NCBI GenBank assembly: GCA_963802575.1
Contig: CAWDJF010000009.1
Location: 286,354-350,353 of the forward strand
Reading direction: 5' to 3'
DNA: 64,000 nucleotides
From: DATFTE01 sp963802575
GTDB lineage: Bacteria; Acidobacteriota; Terriglobia; Terriglobales; Acidobacteriaceae
Positions within the stretch are counted from its first letter, which is position 1, and the number at the start of each line of letters is the position of its first letter. The notes beneath the pieces are model-generated. The model was not told the DNA's origin. It worked only from the letters and a program-made list of their open reading frames with translations, and did not search any database. This document shows positions 9,425 through 18,481 of this stretch, one piece after another. A program made the translations under genes and the position numbers.

Positions 9425-9920
9425 CGCGCTGCTGCCCGACGCGGAGCCCATCTACGAACTGATCAGTTCCTATTGCGATCAAGGCGTGCTCTTGCCTCGA
9501 ACCTTGCCGGAGATCTGCGAGAACGTGCGTGATTTCATTGTCGTCGAAGAGCGCGGCGAAATCATCGGCTGCGGAGCGCTGCACCTTTACGGTCCGCATC
9601 TGGCGGAGATTCGCTCAATCGCCGTCCATCCTTCGTGGCAGGGACGAGGCGCGGGACGGCTGCTGATTGAAGCTCTGCTCGAGCAATCCGAGAAACATCA
9701 GGTCACCGGAGTATGCCTCTTCACGCGCATCCCCGAATTCTTCTCGCACATGGGTTTTTCCGTGAGCGCGCGGGAAGCCATCCCTGACAAGCTGTACAAA
9801 GACTGTTGCAGTTGTCCCAAGCTGCTCTGTTGCGATGAAGTGGCGATGGTGCGCGGCAGCCTGCCGGAGCTTCCGCCCGAGCCACGACCTTTCTCAATGC
9901 TAGTAAAGTTAGAGGCATGA
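9411..9920 (+). CDS. argA: Short GNAT-type amino-acid N-acetyltransferase (ArgA-like)
   Basis: TTG 9411 is chosen because GAGGTGG sits 5-7 bp upstream and the result begins at the conserved region (LLPDAEPIYELISSYCDQG). The 169-aa protein shows GNAT features: EIIGCGALHLYGPHLAEIRSIAVHP and the acetyl-CoA loop QGRGAGRLLIEAL. Length and motifs fit stand-alone N-acetylglutamate synthases of the short ArgA type. Sitting between argD and argJ with overlaps on both sides, it most probably acetylates glutamate to prime the pathway, while ArgJ recycles the acetyl group. A Cys-rich segment (CCSCPKLLCC) near residues 124-133 is unusual. Confidence 0.85.
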   Translation: MRTRNALLPDAEPIYELISSYCDQGVLLPRTLPEICENVRDFIVVEERGEIIGCGALHLYGPHLAEIRSIAVHPSWQGRGAGRLLIEALLEQSEKHQVTGVCLFTRIPEFFSHMGFSVSAREAIPDKLYKDCCSCPKLLCCDEVAMVRGSLPELPPEPRPFSMLVKLEA

Positions 9921-11134
9921 AATCTTCGTTCGGACCTACCGACAAAATTTCCCTGCCGGGGGGATTTGCTTTCGCTGCCGTGCGCGCCGGCATCAAGGCC
10001 AGCGGACGCCTCGATCTGGCAACGGTACAAGCTTGTCCCGGAACCACAGCGGCAGCGGCATTCACCAAGAATCGTGTCATCGCTGCGCCGTTGCAGGTGG
10101 CAAAAGTCTCGCTTAAAGCCGCTGAGGGACACGTGCGCGCGGTTATCGTGAACTCCGGCAACGCTAACTGCGCGACCGGAGAAGCTGGGATCAAAGGCTG
10201 TCAACGCGTTTGTAAAGAAGCGGCGCGACTCGCGGGCGCGAAGACCGAGGAAATCTTCCCCGCGTCAACTGGGATCATCGGTGTTCCCTTCCCTACAGAT
10301 AAGATTCTCGCGACATTGCCGGAACTGATCGCGCAAGCGAGCACCACCGAATTAGGCGTGCGACAATTCGCCGAAGCGATTCTGACTACCGACACCCGGG
10401 CGAAACTCGCTTCCGTCACGGTTCCAGTTCGCAAGGGGAACGTCTCACTGCTGGGAATCGCCAAGGGATCAGGCATGATTCATCCGCAACTGGCGACCAT
10501 GCTGGTCTATGTGTTTACTGACCTGGCAGCGACGCCGCGACAATTGAAGAAACTTCTGAAAGACGCATCCGCTGACACCTTCAACTGCATGTCGGTCGAT
10601 GGAGACACTTCCACGAACGATACAGTTCTTCTTTTAGCCAGCGGCCAGAGTGGTATTCGCCTTAAGGATTCGGGCGTGGGCAAAGCTTTCACCAACGCAC
10701 TGAAGGAAGTCTGCCAGTCCCTCGCGGAGCAGATCGTCAGCGACGGCGAGGGCGTGAAGCATGTGATTCGTCTGTTCGTTGAGCAGGCGAAGAATCGTAA
10801 GGAGGCGCTGCAGGTTGCGCGCGCGATCGCTCACTCCGCGCTGGTGAAGACCGCATGGGCCGGGGCCGATCCGAACTGGGGACGCATTCTCGCGGCAGTT
10901 GGGTACTCTGGAGCGGCAATCGATCCGAAACGCGTCAACATCTTTATCGGCGATCAGCAGGTGTGCAAGGCGGGCCAGGCGTTCGCTTTCGATGAAGCAG
11001 CCGCCCACAATTATCTCTCGCAACCGCGCTGCGATGTGCGGGTGCAATTGGGCCGCGGCCGGGCGCAAGTACGTTTCTATACGACCGACCTGACAGCCGA
11101 GTACGTGCGCATCAACGCAGACTACTCGACGTAG
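9917..11134 (+). CDS. argJ: Bifunctional ornithine acetyltransferase / N-acetylglutamate synthase
   Basis: ArgJ moves the acetyl group from N-acetylornithine to glutamate. ATG 9917 overlaps the previous stop (ATGA). The 405-aa proenzyme contains the self-cleavage site in KGSGMIHPQLATML, with Thr194 as predicted nucleophile and N-terminus of the beta chain. Other signatures are NSGNANCATG and TDLTAEYVRINADYST at the C-terminus. It is the last gene of the cluster and converges on the symporter gene, with their ends overlapping by 13 bp. Whether it also uses acetyl-CoA cannot be told from sequence. Confidence 0.95.
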   Translation: MKSSFGPTDKISLPGGFAFAAVRAGIKASGRLDLATVQACPGTTAAAAFTKNRVIAAPLQVAKVSLKAAEGHVRAVIVNSGNANCATGEAGIKGCQRVCKEAARLAGAKTEEIFPASTGIIGVPFPTDKILATLPELIAQASTTELGVRQFAEAILTTDTRAKLASVTVPVRKGNVSLLGIAKGSGMIHPQLATMLVYVFTDLAATPRQLKKLLKDASADTFNCMSVDGDTSTNDTVLLLASGQSGIRLKDSGVGKAFTNALKEVCQSLAEQIVSDGEGVKHVIRLFVEQAKNRKEALQVARAIAHSALVKTAWAGADPNWGRILAAVGYSGAAIDPKRVNIFIGDQQVCKAGQAFAFDEAAAHNYLSQPRCDVRVQLGRGRAQVRFYTTDLTAEYVRINADYST

Positions 11135-12432
11135 GGAATCGCCAGATTCGCCTGCAGAGTCGGGCGGTCGAGTTCCTTCTCCCAGCGCGCGACCACCAGC
11201 GTAGCCACGCCGTTGCCGATCATATTGATTAGCGCCCGAAACATGCTCATAAAGCGATCGATGCCGAGGATCAATGCCATTCCAGCCACTGGAATTGTTG
11301 GGACGACCATCAGCGTTCCCACCAGCGCGATGAACGACGCACCCTGCACTCCACTCGCGCCCTTTGACGTCAACACAGCGACACTCAAGATGGTCAATTG
11401 TTGAAGAAGTGTGAGGGGCGTGTTGGTCGCTTGCGCCACGAACAGCGCGGCCAGCGTCATGTAGAGACTGCTGCCGTCGGTGTTGAAGGTATATCCCGTG
11501 GGAACGACCAGGCCGACCAGGGATTTCGAGCAGCCCAGCTTTTCCAACTTCTCCATCAGTGTGGGAATTGCAGTTTCCGACGAACTGGTAGCCAGCACTA
11601 GCAGGATCTCTTCCTTGATGTAGAGCAGGAACTTCAGAATGCTGAAGCCCACGCCCCAGGCAATCGCTCCCAGTACGATCAGGACGAAAAGAATCGACGT
11701 AATGTAGAACGTACCAATCAACTTGGCCAGAGGTCCCAGCGAAGCGATACCGTATTTCCCCACAGTGAAGGCCATCGCACCAAATGCCCCGATGGGAGCG
11801 AACTTCATCACGATGTTGACCACCCCAAACACTACCCGGGTAAATGCGTCCAACATATCGAGCAGCGGTTTGCAGCGCGAGCCAGCTGCCGATAATGCAA
11901 ATCCAAAAAGAATCGCGACGAGCACGACCTGCAAAATGTCGCCTTTGGCGAAGGCATCCACGAAGGTGGTGGGAATAATGTGCAGCAGAAAATCAGTTAC
12001 AGTTTGCGCCTTGGCCTGTCCCGCATAGTCAGAGACCGCCTTGACGTCTAAAGTTGCCGGATTCACATTAAAACCGCTTCCCGGCTTCACTACGTTCCCC
12101 ACGACTAATCCGATCAGCAACGCCACCGTGGAAACAATTTCGAAATAAACGAGGGCCTTGCCCCCGACGCGCCCCACTTTCTTCATGTCCTGCATGCTGG
12201 CAATGCCCGAAACAACCGTGCAGAAGATGATCAACGTAATGATCATCGTGATCAGGCGGATGAAAGCATCCCCAAGAGGCTTCATCTCGATGCCGGTCGC
12301 CGGCCACAAATAGCCGAGCCCGACGGCAATACCCATCGCGAACAACACCTGGATCCACAAGACCTTGTAGAACGGCTGTTGCTTTGAATCGCGGGGCGCC
12401 CGGGTCACTGGTGCGGCGTCAAAGGTAGCCAT
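11122..12432 (-). CDS. Sodium/proton:dicarboxylate (glutamate) symporter, DAACS family
   Basis: The start MATFDAAPV at 12432 follows AAGGAAACTC and gives 436 aa. Membrane helices fill the protein. Family signatures include GNVVKPGSGFN, SSSETAIPTLM, GYTFNTDGSSLYMTLAALFVAQATN (the NTDG cation/substrate loop) and TSKGASGVQGASFIAL near the C-terminus. It imports C4-dicarboxylates or acidic amino acids with cations; glutamate would suit the arginine genes alongside, but this is inference. It starts 25 bp after the esterase gene on the same strand, so the two are probably cotranscribed. Confidence 0.93.
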   Translation of the reverse strand: MATFDAAPVTRAPRDSKQQPFYKVLWIQVLFAMGIAVGLGYLWPATGIEMKPLGDAFIRLITMIITLIIFCTVVSGIASMQDMKKVGRVGGKALVYFEIVSTVALLIGLVVGNVVKPGSGFNVNPATLDVKAVSDYAGQAKAQTVTDFLLHIIPTTFVDAFAKGDILQVVLVAILFGFALSAAGSRCKPLLDMLDAFTRVVFGVVNIVMKFAPIGAFGAMAFTVGKYGIASLGPLAKLIGTFYITSILFVLIVLGAIAWGVGFSILKFLLYIKEEILLVLATSSSETAIPTLMEKLEKLGCSKSLVGLVVPTGYTFNTDGSSLYMTLAALFVAQATNTPLTLLQQLTILSVAVLTSKGASGVQGASFIALVGTLMVVPTIPVAGMALILGIDRFMSMFRALINMIGNGVATLVVARWEKELDRPTLQANLAIPYVE

Positions 12433-12457
12433 GAGTTTCCTTGTAAGGAATCGGGTA

Positions 12458-13690
12458 TCAGTGGCTCTCGACTGGCGGCACATCTAAGGTGCGCGTCAGC
12501 CACGGAATAATCACCTGCTTGAAAATCACCGGATCGGGATAAACGTGCACTTGCCGCCCAAGATGTCCACCTTGCGGATTAATCCATGCGGTTTTAGGTG
12601 TGTCGCCCTTGCTCAACAACAGGAAAATATCGGAGATGGGAACCTGTGTATCGAGCGCTCCGCCGATCACGAGCATAGGAGCCATCGGTTTGCCGAGGAG
12701 TCCTTGCTTGACCAGCGACATCTGAGGAAAGAACTTCGCCATCTCATCAATGGAGTTCACTCCATCGAGAATCGACATCAGCGCGGGGACTTGGTCAAAC
12801 AGGTATTCCTTATTTCCAAGCAGCGAGTTGCGGAGAAAGTCTTCCGTGAAGAATGTATCGACCGGCGGCGATTGCGCGCTGGTGCCGCGCAAACGATCGC
12901 GCTCGACGATCGCGAGTTTAGTCGCCCAATAAGCACCCCAACTCACGCCGTGAACCGCGAGGCGGTTTTTGTCTATCTCCGGACGGCTCTGCGCGTAATC
13001 AATCACCTTCGACAACATTCGGTCAGCATGGACGCCGGCTTTGACCGGCGCTTGCCCGGTTCCGGGGCCGTCGACGGCTAGAAATCCAACCCCATAGGGC
13101 AGAATCGCAGCAAAACTTTCCGAGAGATCTTCCTTGCGGCTATCGAGACCATTGACTGCAATAACGAGCGGAACCGGTCCCTTGGCATTTTTCGGGAGAC
13201 GCAGGTAGCCGACAATCTCAGATCCTTCGAACGGAATGTGCACCACCTCGAGCGGAGGATCGAGGAACTTCGTGTGTGCTTGAAACGCTTCCAGAGCCTT
13301 GGCGTAAGCCTGCTTCTTGCCGGGAGAAGAGGGCACGGGCCAGCGTCCAAAAGAGTAAATGCGCCAGGCGCGAATGTAGTCCGCGTTAGCTTTGGCAGGA
13401 TCAGATTTCTCCAAAGACTTTGCCTCGGCCATGTAGCGATCGCCAACCGAGATGAAAGCGGCGGCCCACTCGTCTTTGTCGCTGGTTTTGATCTTCTCAA
13501 AGGCTTCACGCACGTCTGCGGGATCGAGCCCAATCAGCGGATACATGCCGTTCTCGGCGCGATGAATGGCTTCCGTCTTGATCTCGTCGAGAGTGCGCTC
13601 GCGCCTTTCCTGGGCCGAGGCAGTTTTTAACAGTGCTGAAGCGAAGATGAGGGCGAGAGGGATCATGCAAACGATGTATTGGCGGCTCAT
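12458..13690 (-). CDS. Secreted alpha/beta hydrolase (FrsA-like esterase)
   Basis: ATG 13690 (MSRQYIVCM) follows AAGGATCC; the 410-aa product opens with a signal peptide ending near TASAQ. A helical region (residues about 30-140) precedes the hydrolase fold. There, HGVSWGAYWA holds the nucleophile serine (GxSxG type), VIGGALDTQVP holds the acid Asp, and PQGGHLGRQ the His. Similar two-part proteins are FrsA-like esterases or peptidyl hydrolases. The substrate is unknown. It is divergent from the GntR cluster and upstream of the symporter. Confidence 0.82.
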   Translation of the reverse strand: MSRQYIVCMIPLALIFASALLKTASAQERRERTLDEIKTEAIHRAENGMYPLIGLDPADVREAFEKIKTSDKDEWAAAFISVGDRYMAEAKSLEKSDPAKANADYIRAWRIYSFGRWPVPSSPGKKQAYAKALEAFQAHTKFLDPPLEVVHIPFEGSEIVGYLRLPKNAKGPVPLVIAVNGLDSRKEDLSESFAAILPYGVGFLAVDGPGTGQAPVKAGVHADRMLSKVIDYAQSRPEIDKNRLAVHGVSWGAYWATKLAIVERDRLRGTSAQSPPVDTFFTEDFLRNSLLGNKEYLFDQVPALMSILDGVNSIDEMAKFFPQMSLVKQGLLGKPMAPMLVIGGALDTQVPISDIFLLLSKGDTPKTAWINPQGGHLGRQVHVYPDPVIFKQVIIPWLTRTLDVPPVESH

Positions 13691-13878
13691 TTTCTGGATC
13701 CTTAAGTTCCCCAGCAACCACGAGAGCGGGAAAATAACTGGTCTGACAGCTCTACCATCATAGGCATTCCAAAGTCAAGTCTCCCGCTCGGCACATCTAT
13801 CCGAGATCGGAGCCACAAATGATTGTTTAGCTAACCATATTATTTTAAAAGACTTGATAAGAGGTCCAGAATTCAGAC

Positions 13879-13918
13879 TTGACCCGCGTAATAGCCGCGT
13901 GGTATAGCGGTATGACCA
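13879..13918 (+). promoter_or_regulatory. Promoter with putative GntR operator
   Basis: TTGACC (13879-13884), an 18-bp spacer and TATAGC (13903-13908) form a plausible promoter. The imperfect palindrome TGGTATA-GCGG-TATGACCA (13900-13918) overlaps its -10. The palindrome resembles GntR-family sites, so the adjacent regulator may control itself and the genes behind it. Confidence 0.45.
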
Positions 13919-13934
13919 ATTAACGGAGGCGGTA

Positions 13935-14240
13935 TTGTTTACAGTGGTCAAATCAGCTCAGGCGTGCGATCAGATTGTTCAACAAATTGAGCAAACGATC
14001 GGTGCTGGAAGGCTGAACCGAGGTGAACGATTGCCTTCGGAACGCGCGCTGGCCAAACAGTTCAGAGTCAGCCGCATGACTCTCCGTCGAGCTATGCAGC
14101 TGCTGGAAAACAGAGGCCTGGTGGAAACACGGTCAGGGCGCGGGACCTTTGTTAGCCGGACAGGTGGACAAACGATTCCGCCGGTGGTGGTCGCAGATGC
14201 CAACAAAAGCGGCGAACCTCTGATAGGGAACGGAAGGTAA
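13935..14240 (+). CDS. GntR-family DNA-binding protein lacking an effector domain
   Basis: The TTG start at 13935 lies 5 bp after GGAGG. The 101-aa protein is essentially one winged helix-turn-helix: GRLNRGERLPSERALAKQF, VSRMTLRRAMQLLENRGLV and SGRGTFVSR are canonical GntR signatures. After about residue 76 only a short tail follows, with no FCD or UTRA ligand domain; ordinary GntR proteins exceed 220 aa. The next gene starts 2 bp later, and the stop shows no sign of a frameshift. It may be a truncated but functional repressor of the dehydrogenase cluster. Confidence 0.85.
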   Translation: MFTVVKSAQACDQIVQQIEQTIGAGRLNRGERLPSERALAKQFRVSRMTLRRAMQLLENRGLVETRSGRGTFVSRTGGQTIPPVVVADANKSGEPLIGNGR

Positions 14241-14242
14241 AG

Positions 14243-15124
14243 ATGGCTAGTCTCGGATTCATAGGTCTGGGTGTGATGGGCGGCAACATGGTGAGTCGCC
14301 TGATTGACAAGGGACACACCGTGACCGGTTTCAACCGCACGAAAAAGAAAGCGCAGTGGCTGATCGACAAGGGCATGAAGTGGGGGAATTCTCCGCGTGA
14401 GGTAGCTGCGGCGGCGGACATTACGTTTGCCATGGTCACCAACGCTGCCGCACTGGAAGCTGTCGCTGAGGGTCCTGATGGACTGCTCGCGGCCATGGGC
14501 TCAGGCAAATTGTTTGTCGACATGAGCACGGTGAGTCCCGCAGTCAGTCGCGCGCTCGCCGCCAAGGTGCGCGCCAAGGGCGCTGACATGGTCGACGCTC
14601 CGGTCTCAGGCAGCGTAATCACTTTGCAGGAAGGCAAGTTGTCGGTCATGGTCGCTGGACGGCGCGAAACCTTCGAAAAGCTCAAGCCTTTATTGCTAGA
14701 CATCGGACCAAAAGTTACTTATGTCGGCGACAACGGATTGGCGTTGTCGATGAAGATCGCCACCAATCTGAGCCTCGCAGTGCAGATGCTGGCGTTCTCA
14801 GAGGGTGTGCTCCTTGCCGAGAAAAGCGGCATCGCGCGCGAAACCGCAGTGGATGTCCTTACGCACAGCGCCGTCGCTTCCCCCATGATTCAGTATCGCG
14901 GGCCGTTCGTCCTGCAACAACCGGAAGAAGCCTGGTTCGACGTCAACATGATGCAGAAAGACATGCTGCTGGCGCTCGAGATGGGACGCCAATTGAACGT
15001 TCCGCTGCCCAGCACCGCAATCAGCAATGAATTTCTGACAGCCGCGCGCGGCATGGGCTGGGAAAAGCTGGATTTCGCCGTGATGTTCGACGTGCTGGCC
15101 AGCATGTCGGGAGTCAAAAAATGA
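14243..15124 (+). CDS. NAD(P)-dependent beta-hydroxyacid dehydrogenase (3-hydroxyisobutyrate dehydrogenase-like)
   Basis: The 293-aa product has the N-terminal signature GFIGLGVMGGNMVSRLI (dinucleotide loop), the substrate motif DAPVSGSV, and the catalytic lysine in SMKIATNLSL. These define the 3-hydroxyisobutyrate/tartronate-semialdehyde/glyoxylate reductase family; the exact substrate is not decided by sequence. The start follows GGAAGGTAAAG. It overlaps the E1alpha gene by 4 bp (ATGA), linking it to 2-oxoacid oxidation, so its product may be converted to a 2-oxoacid or semialdehyde in the same pathway. Confidence 0.9.
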   Translation: MASLGFIGLGVMGGNMVSRLIDKGHTVTGFNRTKKKAQWLIDKGMKWGNSPREVAAAADITFAMVTNAAALEAVAEGPDGLLAAMGSGKLFVDMSTVSPAVSRALAAKVRAKGADMVDAPVSGSVITLQEGKLSVMVAGRRETFEKLKPLLLDIGPKVTYVGDNGLALSMKIATNLSLAVQMLAFSEGVLLAEKSGIARETAVDVLTHSAVASPMIQYRGPFVLQQPEEAWFDVNMMQKDMLLALEMGRQLNVPLPSTAISNEFLTAARGMGWEKLDFAVMFDVLASMSGVKK

Positions 15125-16116
15125 CGACTGCCACCGAGAACTCCACCGCGAGTGGGGTTAATGTCGAAAACTGGATCCGGATGTACCGGCAGATGATCCG
15201 CATCCGCTTGTTCGAAGAGCAGGTCAACGAACTCTATACGCGCGCCCTGATGCCGGGTCTGGCACACCTTTACATCGGCGAAGAAGCGGTTGCTGTGGGC
15301 ATTTGCGAGGCGCTGCGTCCGACCGACTACATCACCAGCACACATCGGGGTCACGGACACTGTCTGGCGAAGGGAGCTTCTCCCGACCGCATGTTCGCTG
15401 AACTGCTGGGCAAGAAAGCGGGCTACTGCAAAGGCAAAGGTGGATCGATGCACATCGCCGATCCCGCCACCGGTAACCTGGGAGCGAACGCCATCGTCGG
15501 TGGAAGTATGGGCATCGCGACCGGCGCAGCATTTTCTGCCAAGACGCTCAAGACCGGAGGCGTTGCGGTTTGCTTCTTCGGCGAAGGTGCATTGGGGCAG
15601 GGCGTGTTGTATGAGGAAATGAATCTAGCGCAATTGTGGAAGCTGCCCGTGATCTACGTCTGCGAGAACAACATGTACAACGAGTACACGCATTTCTCGG
15701 AGACCACCGCGGGAGACATTCTCACTCGCGGCACCGCGTTTGGAGTTCACTCCGAAGCCGTCGATGGCCAGGATGTGCGCGCGGTAAATGCGGCCACCGC
15801 CAGCCTGGTAGATCGCGCGCGGCGCGGTGAAGGCCCCGCGTTTCTGGTGTGCAATACCTACCGCTATCACGGCCATCACGTGGGCGACATCAATCGCGAG
15901 TACTACCGTTCGAAGCAGGAAGAGCAGGAGTGGAAGACGGGTCGCGATCCCATCAAGCTGCTGACTTCATGGTTGATTGATCAAAAGCTGGTCGAACCTG
16001 AAGTTTTCAAGCGTATTCACGACGAAGCTAAAGCCGAGATGGAAAAAGCCGTCAAGTTTGCGGTCGACGCGCCTTACCCAAACCCCGTGGAAGTTGACCA
16101 GGATGTCTATGCCTGA
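15121..16116 (+). CDS. 2-oxoacid (pyruvate/acetoin-type) dehydrogenase E1 component, alpha subunit
   Basis: The 331-aa protein decarboxylates a 2-oxoacid with thiamine diphosphate as half of the E1 heterotetramer. It shows GLAHLYIGEEAVAVG, STHRGHGHCLAKG, GGSMHI, and the ThDP motif starting GEGALGQG and ending ENN. The phosphorylation-loop-like segment YRYHGHHVGD is typical of PdhA/AcoA/BkdA. Pyruvate, acetoin and branched-chain substrates cannot be separated here. The next gene overlaps it by 8 bp or more. Confidence 0.92.
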   Translation: MTTATENSTASGVNVENWIRMYRQMIRIRLFEEQVNELYTRALMPGLAHLYIGEEAVAVGICEALRPTDYITSTHRGHGHCLAKGASPDRMFAELLGKKAGYCKGKGGSMHIADPATGNLGANAIVGGSMGIATGAAFSAKTLKTGGVAVCFFGEGALGQGVLYEEMNLAQLWKLPVIYVCENNMYNEYTHFSETTAGDILTRGTAFGVHSEAVDGQDVRAVNAATASLVDRARRGEGPAFLVCNTYRYHGHHVGDINREYYRSKQEEQEWKTGRDPIKLLTSWLIDQKLVEPEVFKRIHDEAKAEMEKAVKFAVDAPYPNPVEVDQDVYA

Positions 16117-17101
16117 GACCACTCGCGAACTGACGTTCGCACAAGCCATTAACGAAGCTCTATCGGAAGAGATGAAGCGCGATTCCCGCGTCTGCATCTT
16201 CGGCGAAGATGTGGCCGAGGCTGGCACTCCTTTCAAAGTTCTCTCGGGACTGGTGGAGACGTTCGGCAAAGAGCGCGTGCTCGACACGCCGATCTCGGAA
16301 GCAGGATTCACTGGCCTAGCCGTGGGTGCCGCGATGACCGGATTACGCCCGGTCGTCGATATCATGTTCGGCGACTTCATCACGCTCACCATGGACCAGA
16401 TGGTTAACCAGGCTGCGAAAGTCCACTATATGTCTGGCGGAACGTGGAAGGTCCCCATGGTGATGCGGACAACCTTGGGCGCCACTCGCCGTTCAGCAGC
16501 GCAGCACTCTCAGTCTTTGCATGCTTGGTTTAGTCATGTCCCCGGACTGAAGGTGATCCTGCCTTCGACCCCATACGATGCCAAGGGCTTGCTGAAAACC
16601 GCGATTCGGGACGAGAATCCCTGTGTCTTCTTTGAAGACAAGATGATGTACAAGCTAAAGGGTCCGGTGCCCGAGGGAGATTACACGATTCCACTCGGTG
16701 TAGCCGACGTAAAGCGCGGAGGAACGGATATCACGCTCGTGGGCACCAGCAGCATGGTGCAGATAGCGCTGGGAGCCGCGGCCTTGCTGGAAGAAATCGG
16801 AATCAGCGCGGAGGTGATCGATCCGCGCACGACTTGGCCGCTCGATGAGAACACGTTGATCGAGTCGGCCAAGAAGACTTCGCGCGCCATCGTGATCGAC
16901 GAGGGATACGGACGCTACGGCGTGACCGCGGAAATTGCCTCGGTGATTGCGGAAGGCGCGTTCTACCATCTCGATGCTCCGGTGAAGCGCATGGGCGCGA
17001 TGCACGTGCCGATCCCGTTCTCGCCGCCGCTGGAAGATGTGACAGTTCCCACAGAGCAAACCGTATTCGACGCAGCCCGGGCGCTCTGCAAGCGAGCCTA
17101 G
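16109..17101 (+). CDS. 2-oxoacid dehydrogenase E1 component, beta subunit
   Basis: Two in-frame ATGs (16103 and 16109) are possible; 16109 has AGGA five bases upstream. The 330-aa protein carries the transketolase pyrimidine-binding fold (CIFGEDVAEAGTPFKV, EAGFTGLAVGAAMTG) and the C-terminal domain (EVIDPRTTWPLDENTL, VIDEGYGRYG). It completes E1 with the alpha subunit upstream. The E2 gene follows after one intervening gene. No E3 (lipoamide dehydrogenase) lies in the window, so E3 is presumably shared with another complex. Confidence 0.92.
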   Translation: MPETTRELTFAQAINEALSEEMKRDSRVCIFGEDVAEAGTPFKVLSGLVETFGKERVLDTPISEAGFTGLAVGAAMTGLRPVVDIMFGDFITLTMDQMVNQAAKVHYMSGGTWKVPMVMRTTLGATRRSAAQHSQSLHAWFSHVPGLKVILPSTPYDAKGLLKTAIRDENPCVFFEDKMMYKLKGPVPEGDYTIPLGVADVKRGGTDITLVGTSSMVQIALGAAALLEEIGISAEVIDPRTTWPLDENTLIESAKKTSRAIVIDEGYGRYGVTAEIASVIAEGAFYHLDAPVKRMGAMHVPIPFSPPLEDVTVPTEQTVFDAARALCKRA

Positions 17102-17120
17102 GCAAGATTGGAGACACATC

Positions 17121-18468
17121 ATGGCACTCCCCACTAGCGGAACGATGGCGGTGGATTGGGAAAATCGCATTGACTTCGACCGACTGCGCCGCGAGCGGCT
17201 GGCGCGCGCCAAGGCTCTTGCTCGAAAAGTCGGAGATGGGCTCGCTGCTCTGCTTCGACATGAATAATGTGCGCTACCTGACGGCGACGCACATCGGCTC
17301 ATGGGCGCAGGACAAAGCCAACCGCTTCACGCTTCTTCCCCAGAACGACGAACCGATCTTGTGGGATTTCGGTTCTGCGGCGCGGCATCATCAACTGCAT
17401 TGTCCGTGGCTCGGGGAGCGGTCGCGTCCCGGCATTTCCATGCTGCGCGGTGCCATGTCGCCGGAGATGGGACGGGCGGAAGATGTCGCCAAAAAAATCA
17501 AGCTTGAACTCGAAATGCGCGGCCTGCACAAAGAACCAGTTGGCATCGACATCATCGAGCCGCCGGTTCTCTTCGCGCTGCAGAAGGAAGGCATCACGGT
17601 CGTCGACGGGCAGCAGTTGATGTCCGACGCACGCGTGATCAAGACGCAGGACGAGATTTCGCTGCTCAACATGTCGGCCATGATGGTCGACGCCGCCTAT
17701 GACGAACTGTATCGCGCGATGAAGCCGGGCCTGCGCGAGAACGAAGCCGTGGGCCTGGTCAGCAAGGTTCTCTACGATCTCGGTTCGGAATATGTGGAGG
17801 CCGTGAATGCGATTTCCGGCGAGCGCTGCAATCCGCATCCGCACGTTTTCTCGGACCGCGTGTTGCGCCCGGGCGATCCCGTGTATTACGACATTCTGCA
17901 TTCCTACATGGGATACCGCACCTGCTACTACCGCTGCTTCACCATCGGATACGCCTCGCACGCGATGGTCGACGCCTACAAGCGCTGTCGCGATTATCTC
18001 GATGCGGCCATCGAGTTGGTGCGTCCCGGACGCACCACTGCCGAGATTGCTTCGGTATGGCCGAAGGCGACCGACTTCGGCTTCCCCAACGAAGAAGCTG
18101 CATTCGCCCTGCAATACGGACACGGCATCGGACTCGCTATTTGGGAGAAGCCGGTCATCAGCCGACTGGTTTCGTTCGATCATCCGCACGAAATCAAACC
18201 CGGCATGGTGTTCGCGCTTGAAACCTTCTGGCCTTCGACCGACGGCTGGAGCGCTGCTCGCATCGAAGAAGAAATCGTCGTCACCGAAACCGGGCACGAA
18301 GTGATTACGCGCTTCCCTGCCGAACAATTGCTGGTTGCGGGCGCTCACTATTACACCGTCAACGGGCCGCTGCCCACGACTCGTGAATCTGAAGCCGAAC
18401 CGAGCCGCCGAGTACGGGAGATGGTCGCGGCGAGTTCGAAAACGGAGAGGGTGGAAGTGGGAGACTGA
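17121..18468 (+). CDS. M24 (aminopeptidase P/creatinase-fold) protein, frameshifted near its N-terminus
   Basis: The probable start is ATG 17121 (MALPTSGTMAVDWEN, GGAG upstream). After about 33 codons the frame must shift: removing one T at 17218-17219 gives RAKALLEKSEMGSLLCFDMNN and joins the long downstream frame. The whole is about 449 aa. The C-terminal pita-bread domain keeps the His in YGHGIGLAIWEKP and the Glu residues in FALETFWPS and RIEEEIVV. The first aspartate segment reads YYDILHSYMGYRTCYYRCF, where the second metal Asp of prolidases is Cys. It may therefore be a creatinase-like non-peptidase. Its place between E1 and E2 suggests it works on the same substrate. Confidence 0.82.
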
Positions 18469-18481
18469 TGTTTTCTTTCCC

